This document shows, in pieces, positions 7,929 to 17,415 of a DNA stretch of 64,000 nt. The notes under the pieces were generated by a model. The model had not been told where the DNA came from and did no database searches. It saw only the letters and a list, made by a program, of their open reading frames with translations. The stretch is from Leptolyngbya sp. PCC 7375. Lineage in GTDB: Bacteria > Cyanobacteriota > Cyanobacteriia > Phormidesmidales > Phormidesmidaceae. The DNA lies in the NCBI RefSeq assembly GCF_000316115.1, contig NZ_JH993797.1, forward strand, positions 1,164,486 to 1,228,485, given 5' to 3'. Within the stretch, counting starts at the first letter, position 1, and each line of letters starts with the position of its first letter. The translations under genes were made by a program, and so were the position numbers.

Positions 7929-8600
7929 ATGATCATGTCTGACTTTTTGAATCGATGGCCCATAAACCCTGGGCCATCAGCCACCACTAATTCAACCCAG
8001 TTTCACCGTAGATGGGCCGATTATTATCAGGCCGTTGCCGGTCGCCCTCCCCGTGAAACATTGTTAACGGCCCTTGAACGTTTCTCGGCTGAGCCGTTGG
8101 CTAATGCGCGTAGGACTGCGGTGGATTTAGGCTGTGGTGACGGGCGTGACACGGTGGAACTGCTGCGACAGAATTGGCGAGTGATTGCCATTGATGGAGA
8201 ATCTGAAGCGATTATTCGACTACGGCGACGTTCTGATATTAATCGAACGTATTTAGAAACTCGCGTACAGCGATTTGAAGAGCTAACGCTACCACCGGAC
8301 GTGGATTTGATCAACGCTAGCTTTTGTTTACCCATGTGTAAACCAGACTGTTTCCCAACGCTTTGGGAAGAAATTGTCATGGCATTAAGACCAGGCGGTC
8401 GATTTTGCGGACATTTGTTTGGCGATCGCGACTCTTGGACAATCTATGGCGATATAAATTTTCACACGCGCCCCCAGATTGAAGAATTGCTAAGCTATTT
8501 CAATGTAGAGCTTTTAGATGAAGAGGAACATCCTGGCAAAACCGCACTGGGTGAAGAAAAGCACTGGCATTTGTACAATATTGTTGCCCGCAAACGATAG
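7929..8600 (+). CDS. Class I SAM-dependent methyltransferase
   Basis: A protein of about 223 residues with a class I methyltransferase fold. The SAM-binding motif is AVDLGCGDGRDTVELL around residues 57-72, followed by an acidic VIAIDGESEAI motif II and a LRPGGRFCGHLFGDRD motif near residue 155. It resembles small TehB-like or DUF-type cyanobacterial methyltransferases, but the substrate cannot be read from the sequence. It follows nifF by 23 bases, so it may be co-transcribed with the nif genes. ATG at 7929 or 7935 is the likely start; a GTG at 7917 is also in frame. Confidence 0.75.
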   Translation: MIMSDFLNRWPINPGPSATTNSTQFHRRWADYYQAVAGRPPRETLLTALERFSAEPLANARRTAVDLGCGDGRDTVELLRQNWRVIAIDGESEAIIRLRRRSDINRTYLETRVQRFEELTLPPDVDLINASFCLPMCKPDCFPTLWEEIVMALRPGGRFCGHLFGDRDSWTIYGDINFHTRPQIEELLSYFNVELLDEEEHPGKTALGEEKHWHLYNIVARKR

Positions 8601-8706
8601 GGTTTTCTGAAAAAAGTTAGAGGTGTACAGTTGTTTCACCAACACTGATGTAGCCTATAAGAGACTATTATCAAGGGATTGTCCCAACGAATAGGAGACC
8701 CCCCTT

Positions 8707-9711
8707 ATGAAGGTTGCTAAAGATGTAACCCAGCTGATTGGCCAAACCCCCCTGGTGCAGCTGAATCGAATTCCTCAAGCCGAGGGCTGTGTTGCCAAGA
8801 TTTTACTGAAGCTAGAGGGCATGAATCCGGCAGCATCGGTTAAAGACCGCATTGGTGCCAATATGATCCATGCGGCTGAGGCATCAGGTGCGATCGCACC
8901 TGATCGTACTGTTCTAGTAGAGCCCACCTCCGGTAACACTGGCATTGCCCTGGCCATGGTGGCTGCGGCCAAGGGCTATCGCCTCATCCTAACCATGCCG
9001 GACACCATGAGCCTGGAGCGTCGGGCCATGCTCAACGCCTATGGGGCAGAGCTGGTGTTAACGCCGGGTAGTCAGGGCATGAACGGTGCGATCGCAAAGG
9101 CCCAGGAGATTACGGCTCAGCTGCCCAATGCCTTTATGCCCCAACAGTTTGAAAATCCAGCCAACCCGCAAATCCATCGCGAAACCACAGCGGAAGAAAT
9201 CTGGAATGATACCGATGGCCAGGTGGATATGGTAGTGGCTGGTGTTGGTACCGGTGGCACAATTACCGGTGTTTCTCAGGCACTAAAACTGAAAAAAGAG
9301 AGTTTTCGAGCCATTGCCGTAGAACCGACTAACAGTCCCGTACTGTCTGGTGGCAGTGCTGGTCCCCACAAAATTCAAGGCATTGGCGCTGGGTTTATCC
9401 CCCCGGTGCTGCGAGTTGATTTAATCGACGAGACTGTCGCCGTCACCGATGCAGCAGCTATTGACTTTAGCCGCCGTCTTGCTCGAGAAGAAGGGCTACT
9501 GTCTGGAATTTCTGCCGGTGCTGCTCTGGCTGCAGCTGTTCAAGTCGGACAGCGTCCTGAAAATAAAGACAAGCTCATTGTCATCATTCAACCTAGTTTT
9601 GGTGAACGGTATCTAAGTACTGTTTTATTTAAAGATCTCGCTCCGGCCTACCCGGCCCTGATACCTGACAGTCTGTCAGCCGCGTACCAAGCCCCTACTC
9701 CTGTTGCCTAA
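8707..9711 (+). CDS. cysK: Cysteine synthase A (O-acetylserine sulfhydrylase)
   Basis: A 334-residue PLP enzyme. PLP-binding lysine is K46 (AASVKDR), the substrate loop is TSGNTG at 74-79, and the phosphate-binding GTGGT loop is near residue 178. It makes cysteine from O-acetylserine and sulfide. The C-terminal 20 residues are an extra alanine/proline-rich tail. A copy inside the nif island suggests dedicated supply of cysteine for Fe-S cluster building; that is inference from position. The start has a GGAGACC ribosome-binding site. The next small gene follows by 12 bases. Confidence 0.93.
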   Translation: MKVAKDVTQLIGQTPLVQLNRIPQAEGCVAKILLKLEGMNPAASVKDRIGANMIHAAEASGAIAPDRTVLVEPTSGNTGIALAMVAAAKGYRLILTMPDTMSLERRAMLNAYGAELVLTPGSQGMNGAIAKAQEITAQLPNAFMPQQFENPANPQIHRETTAEEIWNDTDGQVDMVVAGVGTGGTITGVSQALKLKKESFRAIAVEPTNSPVLSGGSAGPHKIQGIGAGFIPPVLRVDLIDETVAVTDAAAIDFSRRLAREEGLLSGISAGAALAAAVQVGQRPENKDKLIVIIQPSFGERYLSTVLFKDLAPAYPALIPDSLSAAYQAPTPVA

Positions 9712-9723
9712 ACCAGAGAACCT

Positions 9724-9999
9724 ATGAACACTCCACCCAATCCTGCTCCACCTGATCCGCGTCAGGCAATGTACTTGGGATTAATTGACCGACTGCTCAC
9801 CTGCCCTAACGGAGAAGAACCCGAGATTCTTAATGCTGACCCTGACCTGTTAGATGCCGGATTTGTACAGGCTCTGATGCAGACCGCCAGCTATTTTGCC
9901 CACCAAGACAATCCTGATGCCGCTAAGTTTCTCGTTTTTATTGCCCGTGAGTTGGCTCACCAGCTAGGTCTCTATCCGCAGACCCAACCCCAGGCGTAA
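9724..9999 (+). CDS. Small protein with CHAT/TPR-type N-terminal helical domain
   Basis: A 91-residue helical protein with LIDRLLTCPNGEEPEILNAD and LLDAGFVQALMQTASYF, followed by a helix ending LVFIARELAHQLG. The pattern resembles the conserved N-terminal module seen at the front of many cyanobacterial TPR-CHAT proteins ('LL.CP.GEE..IL'), here standing alone. No function is assigned. It is 12 bases after cysK on the same strand, so it is likely co-transcribed. The N- and C-terminal 15 residues are proline-rich and probably disordered. Confidence 0.65.
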   Translation: MNTPPNPAPPDPRQAMYLGLIDRLLTCPNGEEPEILNADPDLLDAGFVQALMQTASYFAHQDNPDAAKFLVFIARELAHQLGLYPQTQPQA

Positions 10000-10196
10000 G
10001 AGACTTTGAACTCAGGGCGTTGAGTGTTGGTAAACAGTTTCAATTGTGACATGGCTGTTCTCAGGATGATTTTAACTATGGGAAACCGTTAAACAGCGGC
10101 GGCTCTTGACCGATTCATCCCTTAAATCGACAATTGCTCAATTGTTAATAATGACCGTAGTCCAAGTTCTTGTTCCCATCACCCAGCGCCCTCACC

Positions 10197-10997
10197 ATGC
10201 AACGCCGTAAATGTCTCACCCTCTTTCTCACGGGTCTAGCCTCTGGGTCAGTTGCCATGGGCTGTAGTCGTGAAGACCAAACCGTAGGCTCTGGTAGCAC
10301 CATAACCCTTACGATCTCTGCTGCGGCCAGTTTACAAGATGCCCTAGAGAAGATTATATCCCCATTTACTGAAGCCCATCCCGATATCGCCATAGACTAC
10401 AATTTTGCCTCCTCAGGGGCACTTCAGCGTCAAATAGAACAGGGGGCTCCGGCTGATATCTTTTTTGCCGCCGCCTCTAAACAAATGGATGCGCTTTCAG
10501 ATAAAGGGCTGATTTTGCCTGATTCTCGTCAAGACTTGGTAGCCAATCGTTTAGCCTTAGTAACCGCCATTGACTCAGCCCTAGACATTACCGATATCGC
10601 TGAGCTTAAGACCACGGATGTAAACAGCATTGCTGTCGGAGAATTTCGCAGCGTTCCAGCGGGTCAATATGCGCAGCAGGCATTTCAACAGCTAGAGCTG
10701 TTAGACACATTGCAATCTAAGTTTGTCTTTAGCAACAATGTCCGCAGTGTTTTAGCAGCTGTGGAAAGCGGCAATGTTGAACTAGGAATTGTATACGCCA
10801 CTGATGCTGCGCTATCCCGTCAGGTTAAAGTATTAGCCACGGTACCCGAAGAATTTCATCTGCCGATTGTGTATCCAATTGCCATTGTCAGCAATAGCGC
10901 TCAGCCTGCTGCCGCCCAACGGTTTATTGACTTTTTAACAACCGAGACCGCTCAGACAATGTTTACAGAGTTTGGCTTTAACGCAATTCGTTTATAA
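10197..10997 (+). CDS. modA: ModA, periplasmic molybdate-binding lipoprotein
   Basis: A 266-residue ABC substrate-binding protein. It has a basic start (MQRRK), a hydrophobic segment and a lipobox ending AMGC near residue 21, so it should be a lipoprotein. The mature part has ModA hallmarks: ISAAASLQDALEKI, NFASSGALQRQIEQGAPADIFFAAASKQMD and VVESGNVELGIVYATDA-type segments that bind the oxyanion. It captures molybdate for ModBC. ATG at 10197 is chosen because it begins the signal peptide; an upstream TTG frame adds nothing. It is 7 bases from modBC. Confidence 0.92.
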   Translation: MQRRKCLTLFLTGLASGSVAMGCSREDQTVGSGSTITLTISAAASLQDALEKIISPFTEAHPDIAIDYNFASSGALQRQIEQGAPADIFFAAASKQMDALSDKGLILPDSRQDLVANRLALVTAIDSALDITDIAELKTTDVNSIAVGEFRSVPAGQYAQQAFQQLELLDTLQSKFVFSNNVRSVLAAVESGNVELGIVYATDAALSRQVKVLATVPEEFHLPIVYPIAIVSNSAQPAAAQRFIDFLTTETAQTMFTEFGFNAIRL

Positions 10998-11004
10998 CAA
11001 TCCC

Positions 11005-12894
11005 ATGCTGGATCTCTCTCCCCTTTGGATATCGTTGCGCATTGCGACGATTGCCACTGCTGTCACATTTTTTGTGGGCATTGCTGCGGCCAACTTTATG
11101 CACCACTATCGCGGTCGCGGTCGCGCCTTGCTAGACAGCATTTTACTAGCGCCCATGGTGCTACCGCCCACTGTGCTCGGGTTTTTACTACTCATATTGC
11201 TGGGCAAAAGGGGACCACTGGGGATTCTGTTGACCAATGCTGGCATTAGCGTTGTTTTTACCTGGTATGCGGCGATTATAACAGCGACGGTGGTGGCGCT
11301 ACCCCTGATGTATAAAACAACGTTGGGGGCCTTCGAGCAAATTGATAGTAATCTACAACAGGCGGCTCGCACCCTGGGTGCTTCGGAGTTAACTGTGTTT
11401 TGGCGCATCACTCTACCCCTGGCACTGCCGGGGCTGATTGCCGGGGCCACCCTCGCCTTTGCCCGCGCGCTCGGAGAATTTGGGGCCACACTGATGCTGG
11501 CGGGCAACATTCCAGGGCGCACCCAAACCCTACCCATGGCCATCTATTTTGCGGTTGAGGGGGGAGACTTTTATGAAGCGGCGATTTGGACCGGAGTGAT
11601 TTTGATCGTGGCGTTAGGGGCGTTGGTGTTAGTCAATCAATGGCAGCCAGGGCTAAGTAAAAAAGGGAAAAAGAGAGAAGAGAGTGTAAAGCTCAAAAAT
11701 AACGAGGTAGATGCTACAGGGAAGACAACAGATCGGGCCTATCCTAATCCGCTGATGTATCCATCGACCTATTCATCGGCCGATGCACCAACGCTTTCTG
11801 TCAACCTCACAAAACACTTGCCAAACTTTACCCTAAATGTTTCGTTTACAACGGACGATCAGCCGTTAGGACTATTGGGACCATCGGGGGCGGGCAAAAG
11901 TTTGATTTTGCGCTGTCTTGCAGGTATTGAGACCCCTGATGCTGGTCGAATTGTGTTAAACGGTCGGGTATTGTTTGATTCAGAAAACGGCATTAATGTA
12001 CCTATTTGCGATCGCAAAATCGGTATTCTATTTCAAAACTATGCCCTGTTTCCCCACCTGACCATTGGGCAAAATGTGGCCTTTGGTCTACATCGCAAGC
12101 TGCCACCGGATCAAATTCAAACAGTTGTTGCCCAGCAGCTAGCAGCCGTTCATCTAGAGACATTGGCAAACCGCTATCCCCATGAACTGTCGGGTGGACA
12201 ACAGCAGCGAGTGGCTCTAGCCCGTGCCCTGGCCAGTCAACCTGAAGTCCTCCTGCTAGATGAACCCTTTTCTGCCCTCGACACCCATCTACGTGACCAG
12301 ATTGAACATCAGCTCATCGACCGACTACAGAGCTATCGCGGCATTACCCTATTGGTGACCCATAATTTAGAAGAAGCCTATCGCATGTGTCATCGGTTGC
12401 TGGTATTAAATGGAGGAAATGCCATTGCCCATGGCCCCAAACATCTCATTTTTGAGCAGCCGCGTACCGTTGGCGTCGCTCAGCTCACAGGCTGCAAAAA
12501 CTTCTCACCCGCCATGGCCCACGGCACACATCACGTTGAAGCCCGTCACTGGCAGTGCATTCTCAAAACCGTTGAACCGCTGTCTGCAAATCTCACCCAA
12601 ATTGGTATCCGCGCTCACCAAATCGATTTTCTTGCCCAGGGATTTGACAGAGAACCTGTAGACAGCCCCACACCTTATCCCAACACGTTCCCCTGCTGGT
12701 TGGCTGCCACCAGTGAAACTCCCCATCGGATGACCCTGTACTTAAAACTCCATCATCCTTCAACAGGGAAGCAAGATTATCATCTACAGGCTGAAGTATT
12801 TAAAGAAAAATGGGCCTTACTTAAAGATCAGCCCCTGCCCTGGACCGTTCATTTAGACCCTCTGCGGTTGATTCTTCTAGAAGGAGGAAATTGA
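11005..12894 (+). CDS. modBC: ModBC fusion, molybdate ABC permease plus ATPase
   Basis: A 629-residue fusion. Residues 1 to about 220 are the ModB permease with five or six membrane segments and the ABC-coupling EAA-type loop (AARTLGASELTVFWRITLPLA). After a charged linker, ModC begins near residue 260 with Walker A GPSGAGKS, signature LSGGQQQR and Walker B VLLLDEPFSALD. The C-terminus has a TOBE/MOP-like oxyanion-binding region (IGIRAHQIDFL). It imports molybdate with ModA. ModBC fusions are known in diazotrophic cyanobacteria. Placement directly after the nif genes ties Mo uptake to nitrogenase. ATG at 11005 is used; the earlier frame overlaps modA. Confidence 0.93.
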   Translation: MLDLSPLWISLRIATIATAVTFFVGIAAANFMHHYRGRGRALLDSILLAPMVLPPTVLGFLLLILLGKRGPLGILLTNAGISVVFTWYAAIITATVVALPLMYKTTLGAFEQIDSNLQQAARTLGASELTVFWRITLPLALPGLIAGATLAFARALGEFGATLMLAGNIPGRTQTLPMAIYFAVEGGDFYEAAIWTGVILIVALGALVLVNQWQPGLSKKGKKREESVKLKNNEVDATGKTTDRAYPNPLMYPSTYSSADAPTLSVNLTKHLPNFTLNVSFTTDDQPLGLLGPSGAGKSLILRCLAGIETPDAGRIVLNGRVLFDSENGINVPICDRKIGILFQNYALFPHLTIGQNVAFGLHRKLPPDQIQTVVAQQLAAVHLETLANRYPHELSGGQQQRVALARALASQPEVLLLDEPFSALDTHLRDQIEHQLIDRLQSYRGITLLVTHNLEEAYRMCHRLLVLNGGNAIAHGPKHLIFEQPRTVGVAQLTGCKNFSPAMAHGTHHVEARHWQCILKTVEPLSANLTQIGIRAHQIDFLAQGFDREPVDSPTPYPNTFPCWLAATSETPHRMTLYLKLHHPSTGKQDYHLQAEVFKEKWALLKDQPLPWTVHLDPLRLILLEGGN

Positions 12895-13258
12895 GATGAG
12901 CGAAGCGGGTTAGGGATGTGCGGAAAAATAATATACCCGTGAGAGGCTTGGCGATAACTGGTTCCCCTTCGTAAGGGGAACCGTCAGGGAGGGGTTTCGA
13001 CACTGGCGCAATCGGTCAAAACCCCTCCGCCTACGGCACCTCCCCTTCGTAAGGGGAGGAAATCCTACAACACATTTCAAACAGGTATTCTATTTCTTGG
13101 CAAGTCCCTTATCGTAAGCTCAAGCGTACTCTATAGACTATAGATGATAGGTAACTCTACAACCTGTTAAGGTGAGATGACCTCTTTGAGTCTAGGTATT
13201 AGACGCTAAATCACTGTATCCTGTAGGGCATAATGAATCTTGTACCCCGCTAGATCCT
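12895..13258. repeat. Gene-free gap with a palindromic repeat cluster
   Basis: No gene is visible. From about 12960 to 13062 there are two hairpins with the same core, CCCCTTCGTAAGGGG, at about 12964 and 13043. Between them is a 10-bp inverted pair (GGAGGGGTTT near 12989 / AAACCCCTCC near 13018). This is a compact set of three stems, like a miniature mobile repeat or a bidirectional terminator after modBC. The remainder up to the AraC gene should contain that gene's promoter, but I see no convincing boxes. Confidence 0.7.
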
Positions 13259-14179
13259 GTGACTGACCGCCGAACGCTAGCCATTGACTTTACTCAAGAG
13301 ACATCTGTACTTGATGTCTATCCTGATAAACCACTGCTTTCTAGCAAAGACTTATCTTGGCAAGGAATTCATCTTGGCTACTATTGTCAACCACCTCACG
13401 AGACACCAGAGTATCGGCCAAAACAGTGTTTGATCAGCATCCATCTCGGTCAGCCACTGACCCTACAGCAGACCTGGAAAAACGGACTCGCTACTAACGA
13501 ATTTCAAACCTACGGTAGCGTTAGCATCTATCCAACGACTCACTCACTCAAAGAGACTTGGAACGCGGATGCAGAATATGTTGAGATTTACCTCACCCCT
13601 ACACTATTTTCGCAAATTGCCCATGAGTCGCTCGATGCAGATCGTTTAGAAATTCTGCCTCAACCTAATATCCGAGATCCGCTGATTCAACAGCTTGGTC
13701 TCTCGCTCAAGACGGAGCTAGAAAGTAGGCACGTTGATACATCAGCGATGGAAGCTAACAAGACTCGCCTGTTAGCTGAGTCCATATCCTCAGTACTGGC
13801 CATTCACTTGATCAAGACATACTCGTCACAACTGCCGGTGATCCGAGACTATTCAGATGGGTTGCCCAAACACAAGCTGCAGCTCGCGGTCGACTATATT
13901 TATACAAACCTAGCGACAGATCTCTCTCTCGGCGAGCTGTCTCAAATGGTCGGTATGAGTATGCACCATTTCTCTAGACTGTTTAAGCAGTCATTAGGGT
14001 GCTCCCCCTATCAGTATGTTTTAAGGTGTCGCGTTGAGCGGGCCAAGCGGCTGTTACTTCAGAGGAAGCTAAGTATTGCAGACATTGCGCTGACAGTTGG
14101 GTTCTCCAGCCAGAGTCACTTGACACAGCACTTTAGACGTCACGTTGGCGTTACACCGAAGCGGTTTCTCAAGCAATAG
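13259..14179 (+). CDS. AraC-family transcriptional regulator
   Basis: A 306-residue regulator. The N-terminal ~190 residues form a variable sensing domain, and residues 205-303 are the double helix-turn-helix AraC domain with LSLGELSQMVGMSMHHFSRL and ISADIALTVGFSSQSHLTQHF-type helices and the terminal GVTPKRFLKQ. The apparent start is GTG at 13259. The MATE exporter begins 100 bases downstream on the same strand, so it is a plausible target or partner. The inducer is unknown. Confidence 0.88.
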   Translation: MTDRRTLAIDFTQETSVLDVYPDKPLLSSKDLSWQGIHLGYYCQPPHETPEYRPKQCLISIHLGQPLTLQQTWKNGLATNEFQTYGSVSIYPTTHSLKETWNADAEYVEIYLTPTLFSQIAHESLDADRLEILPQPNIRDPLIQQLGLSLKTELESRHVDTSAMEANKTRLLAESISSVLAIHLIKTYSSQLPVIRDYSDGLPKHKLQLAVDYIYTNLATDLSLGELSQMVGMSMHHFSRLFKQSLGCSPYQYVLRCRVERAKRLLLQRKLSIADIALTVGFSSQSHLTQHFRRHVGVTPKRFLKQ

Positions 14180-14278
14180 CAAGAACCTGATAAAAAGCGC
14201 GAAGAGCTGATATACCCGTCTTTTTAAGGTTCGTATCTTAAAGACACACCATACTTAGATCCGAACTTTAGAGACATC

Positions 14279-15658
14279 GTGGCTATTATTTTATCTTCTT
14301 CGGTTCGAACTGAGGTGCGATCGCTATGCAAGCTGGCCATTCCCCTCGTGAGTGCCCAAATTGCCCAGGCTGCGACTGGCTTCGTCGATACTGTTATGAT
14401 GGGCCATTTGGGATGGAAAGTTTTAGCGGCGGGCGGACTTGCCTCTTTCACCTTCCAAGTGGTTCTCAACACACTCAGCGGCGTGGTCATGGGGGTAAGC
14501 CCGCTAGTGGCTGAAGCCTATGGTGCAGGTTGCAAAGCTCGCATAGAGCAGGTAACGAGACAGGGGCTTTGGTTGACAGCGGGCGTGTCGGTTTTAGCGA
14601 TGTGGGCACTCTCCCAGGCCAACACCCTCATGCTATGGCTAAGGCAAACACCAGAGACAGTCACCTTAGCGAGTAGCTACCTCGACTTTATTTTGTGGGG
14701 TCTGTTTCCTGCCGTTGGTTTCGCCATGCTCAGAGGCGTGGTATCCGGACTGTCCCAAGCTCGCATGATTATGTTTATCGTGATCGGCGGGACGCTCTTC
14801 AACATTATGGCCAACTATGTTCTAGGCTTTGGCAAGTTCGGCTTTCCACGGATGGAGCTAGCAGGATTAGCCCTAGCGAGTGCGCTCTCCTGGTGGGGCA
14901 TGTTCGCGGCGCTGATCATCTATCTGCTCAAGCATCCAGAACTAAAAACCTACCGTTTATTTCAAACGTGGTATCGCCTGAGAATAGATCTGTTGAAAGT
15001 GCTGATCGCTGTTGGGGCACCCATTGGTATCTCTATTTTCTTTGAGTATGGTCTAGTTCTAGCAATAACTTACCTGATGGGAATTCTAGGTACTGATGTT
15101 TTAGCCGCCCATCAGATTGCGCTACAGACGGGGCTGATGGTTTTCATGATTCCGCTGGGTATGTCATTTGCCACAACTGCCCGGGTCGGTCAGTGGTTTG
15201 GTCGCCGCGATCTAAAGGGAACCGAACGAGCAGAGCGCACTAGCATTGGCATGATCTTCGTGACAGCAGTCTTAGTGGCAAGTGCCTTAATCATCTTTCG
15301 CGAACCGATCATCGGACTCTACATAGACGTTAGCGAGCCTGAGAACAGAGAAGTTCTAAGACTAGCGGTGCCAATGCTCATCGTAGTGGCCATTGGTCAC
15401 ATCTTTGACGCCGTGCAAAAGACCACATTAGGTGCGCTCTATGGTCTTCAAGATACTCATATTCCAGCCATAGTCGGTATCGCTGCGTTTTTAGGCGTCG
15501 GCTTACTGAGCGGCTATATATTGGGCTTTATTGTCGGCTTTGGTGGTGTGGGTCTATGGAGCGGCTATTACTTGGGTAGTCTCACGGCTGCTGCGATCTA
15601 TATCTGGCGCTTTAAGCGATTAGTTACTAAAAAAGCTGATAAGACGACTGTTGCTTAA
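14279..15658 (+). CDS. MATE-family multidrug/Na+ efflux transporter
   Basis: A 459-residue MATE exporter (NorM-like) with about 12 membrane segments in two six-helix bundles. Typical parts are LCKLAIPLVSAQIAQAATGFVDTVMMGHLG at the first helix pair and FMIPLGMSFATTARVGQWFG in the second half. These proteins export cationic drugs or metabolites using Na+ or H+. The start at 14279 is GTG. It lies downstream of an AraC regulator, suggesting local control. No frameshift or truncation is seen. Confidence 0.9.
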   Translation: MAIILSSSVRTEVRSLCKLAIPLVSAQIAQAATGFVDTVMMGHLGWKVLAAGGLASFTFQVVLNTLSGVVMGVSPLVAEAYGAGCKARIEQVTRQGLWLTAGVSVLAMWALSQANTLMLWLRQTPETVTLASSYLDFILWGLFPAVGFAMLRGVVSGLSQARMIMFIVIGGTLFNIMANYVLGFGKFGFPRMELAGLALASALSWWGMFAALIIYLLKHPELKTYRLFQTWYRLRIDLLKVLIAVGAPIGISIFFEYGLVLAITYLMGILGTDVLAAHQIALQTGLMVFMIPLGMSFATTARVGQWFGRRDLKGTERAERTSIGMIFVTAVLVASALIIFREPIIGLYIDVSEPENREVLRLAVPMLIVVAIGHIFDAVQKTTLGALYGLQDTHIPAIVGIAAFLGVGLLSGYILGFIVGFGGVGLWSGYYLGSLTAAAIYIWRFKRLVTKKADKTTVA

Positions 15659-15754
15659 GAAAACAACATTAAAGAGCCTAGAATTCCACATTAAAGAGAT
15701 AGCAGATAGCTTGAAGCGTATATTTGTACGTGGCTCAATCAGCGTTTCAGGGAG

Positions 15755-16683
15755 TTAGACAAGCAAGGTGCTCAATAGACTACCCAGCAAGGCTTTCCCT
15801 CTTTTTCTAGCATTATGCACAAATTCAAAGAACCCCAAATAGATCGGTAATTTTTCTTGTGAGATCCCTCGATGAGGTCTCAACCATGACCGCAGCAATG
15901 ACCAGAAACCTTCCATCGTATTGACATGGACTTCACAGAAGCCATCTCCATCGTCATCTCGGGCATATTCTCCGGCACTGTGGCAAACACTCTTGTGAGC
16001 ATAGCCCCAAGTTTCTAAACGAGCATAGATGTCATACTCGTCGGTATAGATGAGGGTGCCCGGTTTCACCATGGACTGAATGATGGGCTTGATGGTTTGT
16101 TGTTGAACATTTGCCAGCATTTTAATCACCACTTCTCCACCTCGCTGAATCATCCCGAAGATCGGCGGTTTTTCCGTTTCGAGCGTACCGCGCCCCCGAA
16201 GCCCTTTGAGTTTACGTCTGCGTCCCTTGCGCCCTTTTTTTTAACCTGCTCTGGTTGCCCCTTATGACCGGCTGTCACATAGACTTCATCAAACTCCACC
16301 GTCCCTGATAACTGGACTTCTGGGCGCTTGTCGGCCACCGCTTGGCGTAACTCACTCGTCATCTGATGCACGTCATCTTTGTGCAGACTCAACTCGTCGG
16401 CAATTTGTTGATTGGAGACATTGAGACCCATCAAATATAAGCATGCTATCCAGGTTTTTAACGGTTGATGACGACCCGCAAAGATGGTGTCGGTTAAGTC
16501 ATCAAAGTGGCGACCACACTCGCCACAGATATAGCGTTGCCGCGCTGAATAGGTTGCATGCTTCCCTCGTTTGGTAATGTTTTTCGCTCCACAATCAGTG
16601 CAGCAAACACCATCGGGCCAACGCATCGTGCGAATAGTCTCGTAGCATTTGTCCTCATCGATTAACTTGGAAAGCGTTAGCAT
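15755..16683 (-). pseudogene. IS1595-family transposase split by a -1 frame change at an A8 run
   Basis: Two minus-strand frames, 16150-16683 and 15755-16153, form one IS1595-type DDE transposase of about 310 residues. The N-terminal part has the zinc ribbon (CCTDCGAKN ... CGECGRHF) and a helix-turn-helix region. The C-terminal part carries YTDEYDIY and VHVNTMEGFWSLLRSWL. The frames join by a -1 shift at a run of eight A residues (16236-16245 on the plus strand reads T8). Read that way, the basic linker GRKGRRRKLKGLRGRG is recovered. This may be a programmed frameshift or polymerase slippage rather than damage. I could not define the terminal inverted repeats. Confidence 0.8.
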
Positions 16684-16879
16684 AGGTAGGCTGACCGGGG
16701 GCTTTATTCCATGACACTACTCTGCTCATCTTGAATTTAGCAACCTCCCTAAAACAGCTATTGAGCCTTGTACGTTTCAAGAGCTCTAAAGTGTACGTCG
16801 ACTAGCCACCAGCCGCCTGCATTAGATGAATGAGTACACCTAATGCAGGATAACCCGCAATACCGCCCAGAAAACTTTC

Positions 16880-17098
16880 CTAAAACTGGGCCCTATTACC
16901 AGCGCCATAGGTAGAGGCCAGCAGATCAAAGATTTGATCAAGCTGCTCCAGGCTAATCAACCCATACTGCCATAGGACTATTGGAAAGAGACTGGTATCT
17001 TGATCGCTTTGTTGTAACGCTGATGCGATAGACTTCTCTGGAACAGCAAGTTCATCCCGCAGAAAATTGAGCAACCGGGTATTCGGAAATATCTTCAT
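16880..17098 (-). CDS. DUF2949 family protein
   Basis: A 72-residue cyanobacterial protein matching DUF2949: LLNFLRDELAVPEKSIASAL, then LFPIVLWQYGLISLEQLDQI. The function is unknown. ATG at 17098 is chosen because it overlaps the stop codon of the upstream DUF1830 gene by ATGA. The upstream extension lacks family similarity. The pair is probably translated as a coupled unit. Confidence 0.8.
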   Translation of the reverse strand: MKIFPNTRLLNFLRDELAVPEKSIASALQQSDQDTSLFPIVLWQYGLISLEQLDQIFDLLASTYGAGNRAQF

Positions 17099-17415
17099 CG
17101 GTTGTGGTCCTCTTGATATGCTAAACGGTGACAAGGAATCTTGTCAGACAAAATTGAGCTAATCGGAGAGCCCGTATGAATTTCTAAGTGATCATTTCGA
17201 TCAGCTTCAAAGACAAGCCTGGTCTGAGGCATGACCATTCGTTCGAGAAAATTATTAGAGACATTTGCTACCCGAACAATCTGAAATTGTGTGGTGCTAT
17301 TGATGTAACAACATTGAATCTGTTCGCTTGCCTGAGAGTAGTTTAATGGTGGTTTTTCTTGGCAGGACGATTGGGCAATGGTTGGATTAAATCGCTTTTT
17401 TTGAATTACTTTCAT
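17095..17415 (-). CDS. DUF1830 family protein
   Basis: A 106-residue cyanobacterial protein matching DUF1830. The conserved core has CCYINSTTQFQIVRVANV near residues 35-52, then RLVFEADRNDHLEIHTG and an IPCHRL motif. The first 25 residues are basic and variable. The function is not known. It overlaps the DUF2949 gene by 4 bases, so the two form a two-gene operon. Its promoter must lie within 17416-17946. Confidence 0.8.
   Translation of the reverse strand: MKVIQKKRFNPTIAQSSCQEKPPLNYSQASEQIQCCYINSTTQFQIVRVANVSNNFLERMVMPQTRLVFEADRNDHLEIHTGSPISSILSDKIPCHRLAYQEDHNR

Noticed and set aside
11005..12894. ModB-ModC fusion as an assembly error
   Set aside because: There is a clear linker, all motifs are intact, and modBC fusions are known in cyanobacteria.
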